A stretch of 64,000 nucleotides of DNA, taken from contig NZ_BMJQ01000006.1 of NCBI RefSeq assembly GCF_014643535.1, forward strand, positions 62,001 to 126,000. Reading direction: 5' to 3'. The notes beneath the pieces are model-generated. The model had not been told where the DNA came from, did no database searches, and worked only from the letters and a program-made list of their open reading frames with translations. Each line of letters starts with the position of its first letter. Position 1 is the stretch's first letter. Made by a program: the position numbers and the translations under genes. Positions 44,204 to 52,766 of this stretch are shown piece after piece. The stretch is from Aliidongia dinghuensis. GTDB lineage: Bacteria > Pseudomonadota > Alphaproteobacteria > ATCC43930 > CGMCC-115725.

Positions 44204-44248
44204 GGGCACTCGGGACGGCGCGCCCGTGGCGGGCGCGGCACAAGGATG

Positions 44249-44266
44249 ACTCTCTCGATAGAGAGT
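44249..44266. promoter_or_regulatory. Inverted repeat upstream of the DHA2 exporter
   Basis: ACTCTCT (44249-44255) and AGAGAGT (44260-44266) flank CGAT. The symmetry extends imperfectly to GGAT/ATCC outside. It sits 46-63 bp before the exporter ATG, the usual place for a TetR- or MarR-type operator. No such repressor gene is in the window. Confidence 0.5.
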
Positions 44267-44357
44267 ATCCTAAGCATTTTGCCGCCGGCTAGCCCACTCA
44301 ACTTGCGCGGGCTGCCATGCCCGGTTGCGACGGCTCGCCCGAGGTGCCGGGCAATGC

Positions 44358-44840
44358 CTATTGCACGATGCGCCAGCTACCGTCCGGCTGGCGGCAGGCG
44401 ACACCGCTCGTCGGCTGGGCGACGCCGTCGACCACGACCGACGACTGATATTGCCGGCAATAGGACTGGTCGACGGTCGGCGCCGGGGCATAGGCGACCG
44501 GCGGCGGCGCATAGACCGGCGCCGGATAGTAATAGGATGGCGCGTAGTAATAGGGATCGTAGCCGTAGCCACCGTAGCCCCAGGGCCAGAAACCGAAGCC
44601 GCCGCCGATGAAGACCGAGGAATGGCCACGCCAGCCCCAGCCCCCATGGCCCCAGCCGCCACGATCCCAGCCGCCACGACCCCAACCGCCGTGACCCCAG
44701 CCACCGTTCCCCCAGCCGCCGTGGAAACCGCCGCCACCGTGGAAACCGCCACCACCGTGGCCGCCATCGGCCATGGCCACGGGTGCCGCCAAAGCCATGG
44801 CCCCAGCCAGAACGGCGGTAGCGAGCGATCGCATCAACAT
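44358..44840 (-). CDS. Exported glycine/tryptophan/tyrosine-rich protein
   Basis: ATG 44840 follows AGGGAGGA by nine bases and gives 160 residues. A signal peptide (ATAVLAGAMALAAPVAMA) leads to a low-complexity region with GGWGHGG/GGWGRGG repeats (about 24-72), then a Tyr/Pro-rich segment (YDPYYYAPSYYYPAPVYAPP). The conserved tail is SYCRQYQSSVVVDG, then ACRQPDGSWRIVQ, with two Cys. The tail is found in many alphaproteobacterial cell-surface proteins of unknown role. Confidence 0.8.
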   Translation of the reverse strand: MLMRSLATAVLAGAMALAAPVAMADGGHGGGGFHGGGGFHGGWGNGGWGHGGWGRGGWDRGGWGHGGWGWRGHSSVFIGGGFGFWPWGYGGYGYDPYYYAPSYYYPAPVYAPPPVAYAPAPTVDQSYCRQYQSSVVVDGVAQPTSGVACRQPDGSWRIVQ

Positions 44841-44956
44841 GGCAAGGTCCTCCCTGCGGCAACTCCACACACCTCATTTGGGAAGTCGGGCGAGCGTCAG
44901 CGAGAGGGCTTCCTGTACTTTATTGTCACGGCTGTAATAACGGGGAGGCAAAGAGC

Positions 44957-45934
44957 ATGCGGATCGCCATCGTCGGTGCCGGCGCGGTCGGCAGCGTCAT
45001 CGCGGGTTTTCTGCTCGACCGCGGCGAGCACGAGGTCAGCCTGCTGGCGCGCGGCGCCCATCTGGCCGCGATCCAGGCGCGTGGCCTCACCGTCCATTCG
45101 AACGACAGGCATTTCACGAGCCGGCCGCGTGCCAGCGACGACCCGCGCGACCTCGGCCAGCAGGACGCGCTGATCGTCACGGTCAAGGGCCATTCACTCG
45201 CGGCCCTCGCGCCGACCCTGACGCCGCTCCTCGGCCGCGACACGCTCGTCGTCTCGGCGCAGAACGGCGTGCCCTGGTGGTATTTCTACGGGGCCGACGG
45301 CCCCGAAGCCGGCACGCCGTTCGAGACGGTCGATCGGGGCGGAACGATCTGGCGCGCGATCGGGCCGGAACGCGCGATCGGCGGCGTCATCAACATCCCG
45401 GCGTCAATCCCCGAGCCGGGCATGGCGCATCACGCCGGCCGGCTGCGCCTGCACCTGGGCGCGCCACGCGCCGGCGACCATGCGACCGCCCTCACGGAAC
45501 TCGCCGGATCGATCGAGCGCGCCGGCATCGCCTGCAACGCGACCGACCGGATCCGCCATGAGGTCTGGTCGAAGCTCCTGCTCAACAATGCCTCGGCCAC
45601 GGTGAGCGTGCTCACCGGCCGCACCATGGGCGAGATCCGCCGCGAGCCGGCGCTCCTGGGCACGCTCCGTCGCCTGATGCAGGAGTGCAAGGCGGTCGCG
45701 GCCGCCTGGGGCGTCGAGCTCGACGACGACATCGACGCCGAGCTCGCAAAGCCGCCAAGCGCACCCAACCACAAGACCTCGATGCTGCAGGATTACGAGG
45801 CAGGCCGCCCACTGGAGCTCGACCCAATCGTGACCGCGGTGATCGAGCTCGGCCGGCGCCGCCAGGTGCCGGTGCCGACGATCGAAAGCCTGTGGGCGCT
45901 GACGCGGATCAAGCTCGGGCTGCAGGACGGATAG
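44957..45934 (+). CDS. Ketopantoate reductase PanE/ApbA-family protein
   Basis: 325 residues; ATG 44957 has GGGAGG upstream. The N-terminal Rossmann fold starts IAIVGAGAVGSVIAGFLLDRG; SAQNGVPWWYF is the family NG motif. The C-terminal helical domain has the catalytic Lys in RHEVWSKLLLNNASATVSVLTG and HKTSMLQDYEAGRPLELDPI. It would reduce 2-dehydropantoate to pantoate with NADPH, or a related 2-keto acid. No pan genes are nearby, so a paralogue with another substrate is possible. Confidence 0.88.
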   Translation: MRIAIVGAGAVGSVIAGFLLDRGEHEVSLLARGAHLAAIQARGLTVHSNDRHFTSRPRASDDPRDLGQQDALIVTVKGHSLAALAPTLTPLLGRDTLVVSAQNGVPWWYFYGADGPEAGTPFETVDRGGTIWRAIGPERAIGGVINIPASIPEPGMAHHAGRLRLHLGAPRAGDHATALTELAGSIERAGIACNATDRIRHEVWSKLLLNNASATVSVLTGRTMGEIRREPALLGTLRRLMQECKAVAAAWGVELDDDIDAELAKPPSAPNHKTSMLQDYEAGRPLELDPIVTAVIELGRRRQVPVPTIESLWALTRIKLGLQDG

Positions 45935-45950
45935 TGCCCGAATGCCCCGA

Positions 45951-45977
45951 CGGCGAGCCACAACAGTGGCTTCGCCG
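45951..45977. terminator. Hairpin between convergent panE-like and small hypothetical genes
   Basis: CGGCGAGCCAC (45951-45961) pairs with GTGGCTTCGCCG (45966-45977) with one bulged T and the loop AACA. It fills the 45-bp space between two convergent stop codons, so it can serve both directions. There is no long T-run. Confidence 0.55.
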
Positions 45978-45979
45978 GC

Positions 45980-46228
45980 TCACCGCAGATGTTCGAATAT
46001 GTCGCGCCACTGCTCCGACACTTCGTCGAACAGGCGCCGGGCCGCTTTTTCGTCGTGGGCGCCCGCCTCGTGGATCAGCTCCAGCACGCCCGCGTCATCG
46101 AGTGCCACGCCGTGGCGCACGCCGGCATGCAGGCTGTAGTACTTGCCGGCCCGCCGCTCGACCACAGCGAACTGGCTGCCGTTCGTGACCAGAAAATAAC
46201 TTTCCCGTTCGTCGAGGACCGTAATCAT
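45980..46228 (-). CDS. Conserved hypothetical protein, 82 aa
   Basis: ATG 46228 is preceded by GGGGGAGG six bases upstream, favouring it over the longer in-frame extension to 46378. The product is 82 residues, starting ITVLDERESYFLVTNGSQFA and ending in an acidic amphipathic helix (KAARRLFDEVSEQWRDIFEH). No transmembrane segment or known domain is recognised. Confidence 0.65.
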   Translation of the reverse strand: MITVLDERESYFLVTNGSQFAVVERRAGKYYSLHAGVRHGVALDDAGVLELIHEAGAHDEKAARRLFDEVSEQWRDIFEHLR

Positions 46229-46349
46229 CGTCGGCCTCCCCCGGATCGGCGCCCGAGCGATCCAGGCGCCCCTGATCCGCGCCATTCCGGCCCGACACTC
46301 TACGCTCATTTCCATCGATGTCGCGGCTATTCGACGCCCGGCACCCCGC

Positions 46350-47084
46350 CTAGACGCCCTCGACGACGCGCCCGCCAAGATAGGCCGCGCGCACCTCCTC
46401 GTTGTTCCAGAGCTCGTCGGGCTTGCCCTCGGTCACGAGCCGGCCGGTTTCAAGCACATAGCCGCGGTCGGCGACAGAGAGTGCCGTGCGCGCGTTCTGC
46501 TCGACCAGCAGCACGGTCGTGCCGCGCTCGCGGATGCGGGCGATAATGCGGAACACCTGTTGCACGATGAGCGGCGCCAGGCCCAGGGACGGCTCGTCGA
46601 GCAGGAGCAGACGCGGCTTCGACATGAGGCCGCGCGCAACCGCCACCATCTGCTGCTGGCCGCCCGACAGCGTCCAGCCGAGCGCGCCCGAAAAGCGGCG
46701 GATGTCCGGGAAGAGCTCGAACATCTCGTCGACCTCAGCCTCCATCTGCCGGCGCGCGAGCCCACTGCGGTTGGAGGCGCCGAGCAGGATGTTCTCCTTG
46801 ACCGTCAGGCCCGGAAAGACGCGCCGCCCCTCCGGCACATGGGCGATGCCGAGGCGCACGACCGTCTCCGGATGCACGCCCGAGATGTCCTTGCCATCGA
46901 ACAGCACGTGGCCGGCCTTCGGCTTCATCAGGCCCGAGATCGTGCGCAGCGTCGTCGACTTGCCGGCGCCGTTCGAGCCGAGCAGCGCCACGATCTCGCC
47001 CTCGCCGACGTGAAGCGACAGGTCCTTGAGCGCCTGGACCGCGCCATAGGCCGCCGAGAGCCCAGCCAGTTCAAGCAGCGGCAT
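46350..47084 (-). CDS. livF: Branched-chain amino-acid ABC transporter ATPase LivF
   Basis: 244 residues with Walker A GSNGAGKST, Q-loop region, signature LSGGQQQMVAVARGL, Walker B LLLLDEPSLGLAP and the switch His region VLLVEQNARTA. APEGRRVFPGLTV-like sequence (VPEGRRVFPGLTV) is typical of LivF. It overlaps the livMG gene by 14 bp and is the last gene of the liv operon. Confidence 0.95.
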   Translation of the reverse strand: MPLLELAGLSAAYGAVQALKDLSLHVGEGEIVALLGSNGAGKSTTLRTISGLMKPKAGHVLFDGKDISGVHPETVVRLGIAHVPEGRRVFPGLTVKENILLGASNRSGLARRQMEAEVDEMFELFPDIRRFSGALGWTLSGGQQQMVAVARGLMSKPRLLLLDEPSLGLAPLIVQQVFRIIARIRERGTTVLLVEQNARTALSVADRGYVLETGRLVTEGKPDELWNNEEVRAAYLGGRVVEGV

Positions 47085-48816
47085 GGTCGGGCACCTCTCC
47101 GAGATAGGCAGCGATCACGTCGGGATGGCGCAGCACCTCGGCGGGCGTGCCCTCGGCGATGCGCTTGCCGAAGTTCAAGACCGTGATGCGGTCGGCCATC
47201 TGCTCGACCAGGTTCATGTCGTGGTCGATCAGGAACAGGGTCAGCCCATGGTGGGCGAGCCGCTTCAGGAGGCCGACCAGCTCCTGCTTCTCCGTGAGAT
47301 TGAGCCCGGCCGCCGGCTCGTCGAGCAGCAGGAGCGTCGGGTTGCCGGCCAGCGCGCGGGCGATCTCGACCAGGCGCTGGTGACCATAGGGCAGGCTTGC
47401 GACCTTGATGTCGGCGCGCCCCGCCATACCGACGAACTCGAGGGCGGCGAGCGCCCGGCGGCGGGCCTGGTCCGGCGTCGCGGCTGCCGGGTTGCGCGGC
47501 CGCTGCGCGCCGATCACGACATTCTCGAACACGGTCAGGCTGTGGAACAGGCGGATGTTCTGGAACGTCCGCCCGACGCCGGCTGCGGCGATCTCGTGCG
47601 GCGGCAGGCCCGAGACCTTGACGCCATCGACCCTGACTTCGCCGCGGGTCGGCCGATAGATGCCGCTCAGCACATTGAGCATGGTCGTCTTGCCCGAGCC
47701 GTTCGGGCCGATGAGCGCATGCACCTTGCCGCGCTCGACCGCAATGTCGACGCCGTCGAGCGCCTTCAGGCCGCCGAAGTGCTTCGCCAGCCCCTTGATC
47801 TCGAGCAGGAGGTCACCGTCTTCCCCGTCCGGGTCGCCGAGGCTGAGCGCCTCGACGACACCATGATCGCGACGCTTGGGCGGACCGAAGAGGCGCGACA
47901 GCACGCCCCAGAGGCCGGTCGGCATGAACACCATGATGAGAATGACGGCGAGGCCATAGACCGCGAGATAGGCGCCCCTGAGGAAGCGCAGCCATTCCGG
48001 CAGCAGGATCAGGAGCGCCGTGCCGACGGCGGAACCCACCGCCGCGTCGGCGCCGCCCAACAGCACCATGGTCAGGAACACGACCGATTCGCCGAAGCTG
48101 AACTGGTCCGGGCTGATATAGCCGAAGCCGCCGGCGAAGAGGCCGCCACCGAGCCCGCCCAGGAGGGCCGACAGGCAGAAGGCCGTGACCTTGACCCGAT
48201 AGGTGTCGACGCCGACGACCTCGGCAGCGAGCTCGTTGTCGCGCACCGCCTGCATGCCGAGGCCGAGCTTGGTGCCTTTGAGCCACCAGACGAAGGTGCC
48301 GACGGCGTAGAGCACGACGAGGCAGAGGGCCAGATAGCGGTCCGAGTCCTGCCACGAGATGCCGAACAGCGCCGGGCGCGGGATGTTGCGGATGCCGTCC
48401 GGCCCGTTGGTGAGGCCGATCCAGTTGGTCAGCACCAGGGTCAGGATCTGCTGGAAGCTGATCGTGACCATGGCGAGGTAATGGCCGCCGAGCTTGAGCG
48501 TCGAGGCGCCCAGGATCGCGCCGAACACGGCGGCGACCGCGACGCCCAGGAGCAGCGCCAGCATGAACGGCAGGTGCAGCATGGTCGTGCCGATGGCAAC
48601 GCCATAGGCGCCGAGGCCGAAGAAGGCGGCCTGGGCGATCGAGATCTGCCCGGCATAGCCCAGGACCACGGTCAGGCCCAAGACCGCCATGGCATAGGTG
48701 GCGGCCTGCATGAACAGGTTGAGGAGATAGCCGTTCATCGGCTGCACGAGCGGCCAGATGACGGAGGCGGCGGCCGCGATGAGCAGGAGCGGCACGAGGA
48801 TCGAGCGGGTCGTCAT
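47071..48816 (-). CDS. Fused LivM permease - LivG ATPase
   Basis: 581 residues in one frame. Residues ~1-315 are a LivM permease with about ten membrane segments (LTVVLGYAGQISIAQAAFFG; GTKLGLGMQAVRDNELAAEV). After an acidic linker (LGDPDGEDGDLLLEI), residues ~335-575 are a LivG ATPase with Walker A GPNGSGKTT, an atypical signature LPYGHQRLVEIARAL, Walker B LLLLDEPAAGLN, and H-loop LFLIDHDMNLV. LivM and LivG are normally separate, although such fusions occur in alphaproteobacteria. It starts within the livH stop (ATGA). Confidence 0.95.
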   Translation of the reverse strand: MTTRSILVPLLLIAAAASVIWPLVQPMNGYLLNLFMQAATYAMAVLGLTVVLGYAGQISIAQAAFFGLGAYGVAIGTTMLHLPFMLALLLGVAVAAVFGAILGASTLKLGGHYLAMVTISFQQILTLVLTNWIGLTNGPDGIRNIPRPALFGISWQDSDRYLALCLVVLYAVGTFVWWLKGTKLGLGMQAVRDNELAAEVVGVDTYRVKVTAFCLSALLGGLGGGLFAGGFGYISPDQFSFGESVVFLTMVLLGGADAAVGSAVGTALLILLPEWLRFLRGAYLAVYGLAVILIMVFMPTGLWGVLSRLFGPPKRRDHGVVEALSLGDPDGEDGDLLLEIKGLAKHFGGLKALDGVDIAVERGKVHALIGPNGSGKTTMLNVLSGIYRPTRGEVRVDGVKVSGLPPHEIAAAGVGRTFQNIRLFHSLTVFENVVIGAQRPRNPAAATPDQARRRALAALEFVGMAGRADIKVASLPYGHQRLVEIARALAGNPTLLLLDEPAAGLNLTEKQELVGLLKRLAHHGLTLFLIDHDMNLVEQMADRITVLNFGKRIAEGTPAEVLRHPDVIAAYLGEVPDHAAA

Positions 48817-49688
48817 GCCTTCTGCGCCACCTTCTCGCCGAAGAGGCCCTGCGGGCGGATCAAGAGGAAGGCGAAGAGCACGAGGAAGGCGAAGCCGTCC
48901 TTGTAAGGCACTGAGACGTAGGCGGCGCCGAACGTCTCGATGATGCCGAGCGAGAGCCCGCCGACGATGGCGCCGGTCACGTCGCCGAAGCCGCCGATGA
49001 TCGAGGCCGCGAAGGCCTTCAATGCCACCTGGCTGCCGAGCCCGACCGACACGAACAGGATCGGCGCCACGAGGATCCCCGCCAAGCCGCCCAGGATCGC
49101 CGAATAGACGAAGGTCAGCATGATCATGCCGGCGACGGGAATGCCGAGCAGGCTCGCCATCTCCTTGTCCTGCGACGTCGCCTGCATCTTCTTGCCGATG
49201 AGCGTGTGCTCGAAGAAGAAATACTGAAAGGCGACGAGCAGAATGGTGACGCCGATGATCAGCAGGTACTGGCTGTCGAGGAAGACGCCGCCCAACTGGA
49301 AGCCCGGGAAGTCGAACAGGCCCGCGAGGTTCTCAGGCGACGGACCGTAGCCGACCAGCACGGAGTTGGTCAGCAGGATCGAGGCGCCGATGGTCGAGAT
49401 CACGACCGGCAGGAACGAGCGGTGCCGGAGCGGGTAATAGACGCCGAGATTGAACAGCGCGCCGATGATGCCCATGGCGACGAGGCTGATCAGGATCGCG
49501 GCCCAGTAGGGCAGGTTCAGGTCCTGGGTCAGAACCACCATCAGATAGGCCCCCAGCATGGCGAACTCGCCCTGGGCGAAATTCACCACGTTGGTCGCGC
49601 GATAGATCAGCACGAAGCCCAGGGCGACCAGGGAATAGACCGCCCCGATCCCGATGCCGGTGAACAACAATTGCAGGAAGATCGCCAT
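48813..49688 (-). CDS. livH: Branched-chain amino-acid ABC transporter permease LivH
   Basis: 291 residues from ATG 49688 (GAGG six bases upstream; an ATG two codons earlier is possible). Eight membrane segments are expected, with the LivH motifs SLVALGFVLIYRATNVVNFA and QGEFAMLGAYL at the start and a GGLAG.LVAP loop later. It pairs with the LivM part of the fused protein to form the membrane channel. The gene ends in an ATGA overlap with livMG. Confidence 0.95.
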   Translation of the reverse strand: MAIFLQLLFTGIGIGAVYSLVALGFVLIYRATNVVNFAQGEFAMLGAYLMVVLTQDLNLPYWAAILISLVAMGIIGALFNLGVYYPLRHRSFLPVVISTIGASILLTNSVLVGYGPSPENLAGLFDFPGFQLGGVFLDSQYLLIIGVTILLVAFQYFFFEHTLIGKKMQATSQDKEMASLLGIPVAGMIMLTFVYSAILGGLAGILVAPILFVSVGLGSQVALKAFAASIIGGFGDVTGAIVGGLSLGIIETFGAAYVSVPYKDGFAFLVLFAFLLIRPQGLFGEKVAQKA

Positions 49689-49720
49689 CGGCATCCTCGA
49701 CGATTGTCAGAAGCGGAGGA

Positions 49721-49769
49721 GATCGGGAGCGGGACCGGCCAGGCCGGCCCCGCGGCACCCGGGCCGATC
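49721..49769 (-). terminator. GC-rich hairpin between the liv binding-protein gene and livH
   Basis: GGGACCGGCC (49731-49740) pairs with GGCCGGCCCC (49742-49751) with one mismatch/bulge, and outer arms GATCGG/CCGATC (49721-49726, 49764-49769) extend it. The upper arm overlaps the stop codon of the binding-protein gene. In liv-type operons, such hairpins protect the upstream message and reduce expression of the permease and ATPase genes. Confidence 0.5.
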
Positions 49770-50901
49770 AGTCGGTGTAGTCGACGTGCTTCGTGAAGCT
49801 GATCTTGCCGTTCTGGTTCTGCACGATGTTGTAGCCGTGCAGCCCGTCGCCGTTCTGGTCGAAGTTGTAGGTGCCCTCCGCACCCTTGTAGCCCTTGATC
49901 GCCAGGATCGCGTCCCGAACCTTGGCCGGATCGGTCGATTTGGCGTCAGTCATCGCCTTGGCGGCGATATGCACCGCGTCGAACGTCCAGGACCCGAAAT
50001 TGTCGGCCGGGACCTTGGCGATCGACTCGTATTTCGCGTTGAACGCCTTGGCCTCCGGGCTCGAATCCGCGGCGAAGTCGGCGATGCCGTAGGTGCCGTT
50101 CAAGGTTGGGCCGGCGAGCTTGAGCGCCGTCGCGGTCGTGATCGACGGCGAGCCCACCCATTTCGCCTGCACGCCGAACTGACGGAGCTGCTTGGCGAAG
50201 ATGCCGAGGTCATTCTCGAAGGTGAAATAGCTGCCGATGATGTCCGCGCCCGACGATTTCACCGCGAGGACCACGGCCGAGAAGTCGGCCGACTGGTTCG
50301 GATAACCCTGGACGAGGGCCGGCTCGAGCCCGTGCGACTTGAGCGCCGCGGTCAGCGCGTTCATGCCGCCGCTGCCGAAGGCGTCGGTCGAATGCACGAT
50401 CGCCCATTTCTTCAAGCCCAGCGTATCGACGCCGAAATCGGCGATGACGCGCGCCGAATAGCTGTCGTTCGGCCGGCAGCGGAACAGCCACGGATTGCCC
50501 TGGTGGGTCAGCTGCGGCGCCGTGCCGCCGATGAACACCGGCTTGCCGAGCTTCAGGATGTCGGGCGACATGGCATCGACCTGGGTCGAGCGGATCGAGC
50601 CCAGGAACACCGGGATGTCGGCCTGGGTCGCAAGCCGCGAGAAGGCGGCGACGGCGCCCGGATTGGTCGTCTGGTCGTCCTCGACGACGAGGCTCAAGGT
50701 ATTGCCGTTGACGCCGCCTGCGGCGTTGATCTCGTCGATCGCCATCTTGGCGCCGATCTGGGCGTACTTGCCGGACTCGGCCGCGGGCCCGGTGATCGGC
50801 GTCACCATGCCGATCTTGATCTCGCCGGCCGACGCCGCAGCGCCGCCGAAACCCAGCGCCAGCGCGATCATCGCGCAGGCCGTCACATGCCCCCTCTTCA
50901 T
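49768..50901 (-). CDS. Periplasmic branched-chain amino-acid-type substrate-binding protein
   Basis: ATG 50901 is preceded by GGGGGAAG nine bases upstream and gives 377 residues with a signal peptide (ACAMIALALGFGGAAASA). A type I periplasmic fold (Peripla_BP_6) starts IKIGMVTPITGPAAESGKYA; ligand-region sequences are FLGSIRSTQVDAMS and WAIVHSTDAFGSGG. It delivers substrate to LivHMGF. The true ligand may be an amino acid, amide or urea-like compound and cannot be read. Confidence 0.92.
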   Translation of the reverse strand: MKRGHVTACAMIALALGFGGAAASAGEIKIGMVTPITGPAAESGKYAQIGAKMAIDEINAAGGVNGNTLSLVVEDDQTTNPGAVAAFSRLATQADIPVFLGSIRSTQVDAMSPDILKLGKPVFIGGTAPQLTHQGNPWLFRCRPNDSYSARVIADFGVDTLGLKKWAIVHSTDAFGSGGMNALTAALKSHGLEPALVQGYPNQSADFSAVVLAVKSSGADIIGSYFTFENDLGIFAKQLRQFGVQAKWVGSPSITTATALKLAGPTLNGTYGIADFAADSSPEAKAFNAKYESIAKVPADNFGSWTFDAVHIAAKAMTDAKSTDPAKVRDAILAIKGYKGAEGTYNFDQNGDGLHGYNIVQNQNGKISFTKHVDYTD

Positions 50902-50923
50902 CGGTCGCTTCCCCCTGCAGATC

Positions 50924-50937
50924 AGAACTTTTGTTCT
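50924..50937. promoter_or_regulatory. Small inverted repeat in the liv / orphan binding-protein intergenic region
   Basis: AGAAC (50924-50928) and GTTCT (50933-50937) flank TTTT, 23 bp upstream of the liv binding-protein ATG, in the 234-bp space between two divergent binding-protein genes. The arms are short, so this is a weak candidate operator. Confidence 0.3.
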
Positions 50938-51135
50938 TTTGTCTGACTTTACGCTGTCGCGACGGCGGGCCGAGATCAAGTGAAATCATCGTACAATCGC
51001 GGTGCGACGAAATTGGCCAGACCACATTACCAATTGACCCGTCGCCGGAAAGATGGAACGGTCGCGTCCGACTGCACGCGACCCTTGAGAGTCGTGGCCG
51101 ATTTGTCGTTCGAAGAACCGTGGGGAGGGGATTCT

Positions 51136-52350
51136 ATGGCTGAGCAGGGAATGAAACTGACGCGCCGGCAGCTCGGCGGAGTGGCACTCAGCGGGGTGGC
51201 GCTGGGCGTGCTGCTGACTGCGGGCGCAATGCCGGCCCATGCCGCCGACGCACCGCCGTTGCCGTCATCGGCCCAGACGATCAACATCATCGACGTCGGC
51301 GGCGCGCTGGCGCTGACGCAGAAAGGCTTCGAGGACTATCGCAAGGCCCATCCCGACCGGGTCGCGAAGTTCAACTACACCAAGGCGCCGGCACCCGAGC
51401 TCGCGGGCAAGATCAAGGCCCAGCAGGATGCCAACCACCTCGACATCGACATCGTGCTGACCGGGCTCGACGGCCTGGCCGCCGGCATCGATCAGAAACT
51501 GTGGCTGAAGCTCGATCCGGACTACGACGGCAAACTAGGCAACCTGGCCGCCAACTACCTGCCGGCGGCGCTCGACATGCACAAGCTTGGCCAGGGCTAC
51601 GGCGTCACCGTCGTCTATTACCCGTCGGGCCCGCTCATCGAGTACGCGCCGGAACGGGTCAAGGACGTGCCGAAGTCGACCGAGGAGCTGCTCGCCTGGG
51701 CGAAGGCGCATCCGAACAAGTTCATGTACGCTCGGCCCGCCAATTCCGGCCCAGGCCGCACCTTCCTGATGGGCCTGCCCTATCTGCTGGGCGACAAGGA
51801 CCCGAAGGATCCGATCAAGGGCTGGGACAAGACCTGGGCGTACCTGAAGGAGCTCGGCCAGTACGTCGAGTACTATCCGTCAGGCACCGGCGTCACGATG
51901 AAGCAGCTGGGCGAAGGCTCGATCGACATGATCGTGTCGACCACTGGCTGGGACATCAATCCGCGCGTGCTCGGCACCGTGCCGAAGAGCGCCAAGGTCG
52001 GCACGCTCAAGGGTTTCCACTGGGTGTCCGACGCGCAGTACCTGGCGATCCCGAAGGGTATCTCGCCGGACCATCTGGCGGTGGCGCTCGACGTCATCGC
52101 CTACATGATGACGCCGCACGCCCAGGCCTACGCCTATGACGACGGCTATTTCTACCCAGGCCCCGCGGTCAAGGACGTGCCGCTCAGCATGGCGCCCAAG
52201 GAAAGCCAGGACGCGATCGCCGAATACGGCCGGCCGGAATACGACGACCTGATCAAGAACAACAAGATCGAGACGCCGCTCGAGGCGAACGCCATGGTCG
52301 CCGCGTTCCACAAGTGGGACGAGGAAATCGGCAGCGGCAAGACCAAGTAA
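51136..52350 (+). CDS. Orphan Tat-exported ABC substrate-binding protein (family 1 / PotD-like)
   Basis: ATG 51136 has GGGGAGGGG upstream and gives 404 residues. The signal peptide carries a Tat motif (LTRRQLGG) before a hydrophobic stretch ending PAHAADA. The mature part looks like a class II periplasmic binding protein: INIIDVGGALALTQKGFEDY, DIDIVLTGLDGLAAGIDQKL, YGVTVVYYPSGPLIEYAPER, and TTGWDINPRVLGT. Permease and ATPase genes normally adjacent are missing; a strong terminator follows at once. Substrate unknown. Confidence 0.85.
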   Translation: MAEQGMKLTRRQLGGVALSGVALGVLLTAGAMPAHAADAPPLPSSAQTINIIDVGGALALTQKGFEDYRKAHPDRVAKFNYTKAPAPELAGKIKAQQDANHLDIDIVLTGLDGLAAGIDQKLWLKLDPDYDGKLGNLAANYLPAALDMHKLGQGYGVTVVYYPSGPLIEYAPERVKDVPKSTEELLAWAKAHPNKFMYARPANSGPGRTFLMGLPYLLGDKDPKDPIKGWDKTWAYLKELGQYVEYYPSGTGVTMKQLGEGSIDMIVSTTGWDINPRVLGTVPKSAKVGTLKGFHWVSDAQYLAIPKGISPDHLAVALDVIAYMMTPHAQAYAYDDGYFYPGPAVKDVPLSMAPKESQDAIAEYGRPEYDDLIKNNKIETPLEANAMVAAFHKWDEEIGSGKTK

Positions 52351-52378
52351 TCCGTCGAAACCCTTCGACGCGACAGGG

Positions 52379-52410
52379 ACGGGCGGCAGAAATGCCGCCC
52401 GTTTTCTTTT
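52379..52410 (+). terminator. Rho-independent terminator after the orphan binding-protein gene
   Basis: ACGGGCGGCA (52379-52388), loop GAAA, TGCCGCCCGT (52393-52402), then TTTTCTTTT-like sequence: a 10-bp perfect stem with a stable tetraloop and a T-tract, 29 bp after the TAA. It is the clearest terminator in the window and separates this gene from the flagellin unit. Confidence 0.92.
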
Positions 52411-52586
52411 GCGCCCAGCAGAATCTGCCGGATCCGGCGAGGCTCGTCCCGGTAGATTTTGCCGGGCGGGGACAAATCGACCGGCTGGCATCTCCCGCCG
52501 AGCGTGGCATCGACGGCCGAAAATTTCTTTATAAAATCATTTAATTACAGACAGTTACGGCGCATGTCGCCTTGCTTCCGAGGCTC

Positions 52587-52602
52587 TGGCACACCCCTTG
52601 CC
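52587..52602 (+). promoter_or_regulatory. Sigma-54 (RpoN) promoter of the flagellin gene
   Basis: TGGCACACCCCTTGCC matches the consensus TGGCAC-N5-TTGC. The -24 GG and -12 GC doublets are exactly ten bases apart. It lies 165 bp before the flagellin ATG, leaving a long 5' leader. Sigma-54 control by a FlbD/FleQ-type activator is usual for late flagellar genes. An AT-rich tract (about 52518-52548) upstream may bind IHF or the activator. Confidence 0.8.
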
Positions 52603-52766
52603 GATTGGTCCGACAAGGGCTCGGCACGTTCCGTTGCCGTCCTGACCGGGCGAAAGGTCCCGGGAAGCGACGTCAACGGTACGTCCCGAGTGTGGTGTCG
52701 AACCGGGTTCGAGCGCGCCTATGAAAGAGCGACGCGCCGGGCCGCAGTCCTTAAAGGAAGTGAGCC

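Noticed and set aside
44270..44767. 165-residue minus-strand frame over the glycine/tryptophan-rich gene
   Set aside because: It is an alternative frame of the same repeat region. The chosen frame has a signal peptide, a strong SD and a conserved Cys-containing tail.
47083..48906. 607-codon plus-strand frame opposite livMG
   Set aside because: Antisense to a recognised ABC transporter gene; no domain or SD.
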